Origin: Methanobacteriota archaeon
GTDB taxonomy: Archaea > Thermoplasmatota > Poseidoniia > Poseidoniales > Poseidoniaceae
Reading direction: 5' to 3'
DNA: 17,502 nt
NCBI GenBank assembly: GCA_002727485.1
Contig: PBXE01000028.1
Span: 18,213 to 35,714 of the forward strand
This document shows positions 16,758 to 17,502 of the stretch, in pieces (position 1 is the first letter of the stretch; each line of letters begins with the position of its first letter). The notes beneath the pieces were generated by a model. The model was not told the DNA's origin. It searched no databases and saw only the letters and a list, made by a program, of their open reading frames with translations. A program made the position numbers and the translations under genes.

Positions 16758-16788
16758 TACAATTAATTTATTCTAGCGAAATTTTCGA

Positions 16789-16801
16789 ACTCACAAGGAT
16801 T
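16789..16801 (+). repeat. Intergenic motif, partial copy B (ACTCACAAGGATT)
   Basis: Thirteen bases match copy A exactly, preceded by CGA (CCG in the other copies). The TATA-like half is absent; instead a small palindrome CGAAATTTTCG lies at 16777-16787. The copy sits in the 110-base gap between two convergent genes, so it is not simply a promoter. Nothing else is evident in the gap beyond short T tracts. Confidence 0.6.
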
Positions 16802-16867
16802 CAATGGCCGTTTAACTAAAACTTGCATGAACAAAACCACTGCTCTACTTTTGCCTACTAATGATTA

Positions 16868-17380
16868 TTAGGCCTCAATGATAATTAATAAAATTATGAC
16901 AACAGGTGACGAGAGTATAAGGAATAACATTTTGAGTAAATCGCTTGGTTTAAGATAGTTTTCGGGGTCAATGATTTTATTATATTTTTCAATGGCTTCG
17001 CTCCGGTCTGATTGTCTTGAGTCAACACGGGAAAGCAGTTTTTTCCGCACCGAAGAATATTTCCAATTTAACCATTGAGCGTAGACAATAATAGAAATAC
17101 CATAAATAAAGGTAATGAGACCCTTACCGACATTCAGCACAATAGGAAAAAATAGAATTATTAAAAGAATTGAAATTATTAAATCCTTCAATTCCAGATT
17201 ATTTTGGTGAATTTCTTTTTTTTCAACTCTCAAAACCTTAATCTCAGGGCCTTTAGTTTCCTCTTTCACAGAGTGTTTCTTTATCCATTCATCTGCTTTC
17301 TTGATATTTGATAATTCTTCAAAATATTCAACTTTATTCTCTTCCGTAACCGGTGGGGGGATGTAGTCGTAACGTTCCAT
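16868..17380 (-). CDS. Three-helix membrane protein of unknown function
   Basis: I do not recognise the family. Counting from the ATG at 17380 (170 residues), the first roughly 65 residues are charged and helical. Hydrophobic helices follow near 67-85, 87-106 and 148-168, the last at the extreme C-terminus. A basic, charged segment lies between helices two and three ('KYSSVRKKLLSRVDSRQSDR'). I chose this ATG because GAGGGGA at 17388-17394 is a well-spaced ribosome binding site. A TATA-like box at about 17421-17431 would also start the transcript some 20 bases before it. A longer version beginning with GTG at 17440 (190 residues) has an open frame. Its first codons lie inside the repeated intergenic motif, however, and it has no ribosome binding site, so I think it is not used. 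Confidence 0.72.
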   Translation of the reverse strand: MERYDYIPPPVTEENKVEYFEELSNIKKADEWIKKHSVKEETKGPEIKVLRVEKKEIHQNNLELKDLIISILLIILFFPIVLNVGKGLITFIYGISIIVYAQWLNWKYSSVRKKLLSRVDSRQSDRSEAIEKYNKIIDPENYLKPSDLLKMLFLILSSPVVIILLIIIEA

Positions 17381-17420
17381 TACCAATTCCCCTCTGACTA
17401 ATACATCTCCTTGATATTGA

Positions 17421-17431
17421 TAAAATATATC
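17421..17431 (-). promoter_or_regulatory. TATA-like box of the three-helix membrane gene, inside motif copy C
   Basis: On the minus strand the sequence is GATATATTTTA, centred about 46 bases before the preferred ATG at 17380. Transcription would begin near 17400, giving a short leader that contains the ribosome binding site at 17388-17394. Confidence 0.45.
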
Positions 17432-17445
17432 CCGACTCACAAGGA
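17422..17445 (+). repeat. Intergenic motif, copy C (core ACTCACAAGGA)
   Basis: This copy is identical over 24 bases to 15966-15989. It lies just upstream of the preferred start of the three-helix membrane gene and covers the alternative GTG codon at 17438-17440. All three copies point the same way on the plus strand. Confidence 0.8.
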
Positions 17446-17456
17446 AAGGAATTAAT

Positions 17457-17466
17457 CATATAAAAG
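17457..17466 (+). promoter_or_regulatory. Putative TATA box for a rightward gene beyond the window
   Basis: CATATAAAAG followed by GTAGG is a good archaeal TATA element. It would start a rightward transcript near 17487, close to the right edge. The gene itself is not in the window. Confidence 0.35.
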
Positions 17467-17502
17467 GTAGGAATAATAGAGGGCCAAAAACAAAAAGAGA
17501 CA

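Noticed and set aside
16780..16805. Possible tRNA T-arm or attachment site: 'TTCGAACTC' in copy B and 'TCCCGACTC' in copies A and C resemble a tRNA 3' end.
   Set aside because: No acceptor, D-arm or anticodon stem can be built around any copy, and there is no integrase in the window.
15966..17445. CRISPR array made of the three repeated motif copies.
   Set aside because: The copies are about 650-820 bases apart with genes between them, and no cas genes are present.

Overview
The window looks like a piece of a low-GC marine archaeal genome, most likely a planktonic euryarchaeon of the Marine Group II/III (Poseidoniales-like) type. The evidence is indirect. It includes archaeal TATA boxes about 20-30 bases upstream of ATG codons (leaderless transcripts), GGAGGTGAT-type ribosome binding sites inside operons, a large surface protein with thrombospondin type-3 calcium repeats ending in one transmembrane helix and a basic cytoplasmic tail, and a small membrane protein ending in a 'DGQFQWNGAEWIPV' motif. 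No rRNA, tRNA or universal marker gene is present, so the assignment is inference.

Left and centre (1-14435): one long rightward operon of eight genes. The first six (1-10996) form a very tight block in which each gene overlaps the next by 1 or 4 bases. They encode a 5'-truncated DUF6603-like protein, a basic protein with a cadherin/Ig-like (He_PIG type) domain, and four proteins of 573, 387, 423 and 936 residues with no named function. From memory, all six resemble large hypothetical proteins encoded in bacteria. The recognisable motifs are LPWER plus a GRLLAMSD region, RLRLLEGVPF...IRFF..DRNW.DALVDGALSVG, a GFLLRS...PG region, HLLVP..VQALVV plus HLFWSLPNAL, and LLVNP...H.T.GILP plus IGPVL.DP. 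None of genes 2-6 shows a signal peptide or membrane helix. The arrangement suggests a coupled, multi-subunit assembly of unknown function and is the main candidate for an undescribed system. Two more genes follow with gaps of 11 and 14 bases: the thrombospondin-repeat surface protein and a six-helix membrane protein. They may link the assembly to the cell surface.

Right side (14436-17502): three separate membrane-protein genes with their own promoters. These are a 12-helix protein on the minus strand, a two-helix protein with the C-terminal W-rich motif on the plus strand, and a three-helix protein on the minus strand. A short motif with core ACTCACAAGGA occurs in or beside each non-coding stretch here, at 15966, 16789 and 17422. 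Two of the copies share 24 identical bases that include a TATA-like sequence. Two near-palindromic TATA-containing elements lie upstream of the 12-helix gene in opposite orientations. A further TATA box near the right edge points to another rightward gene outside the window.
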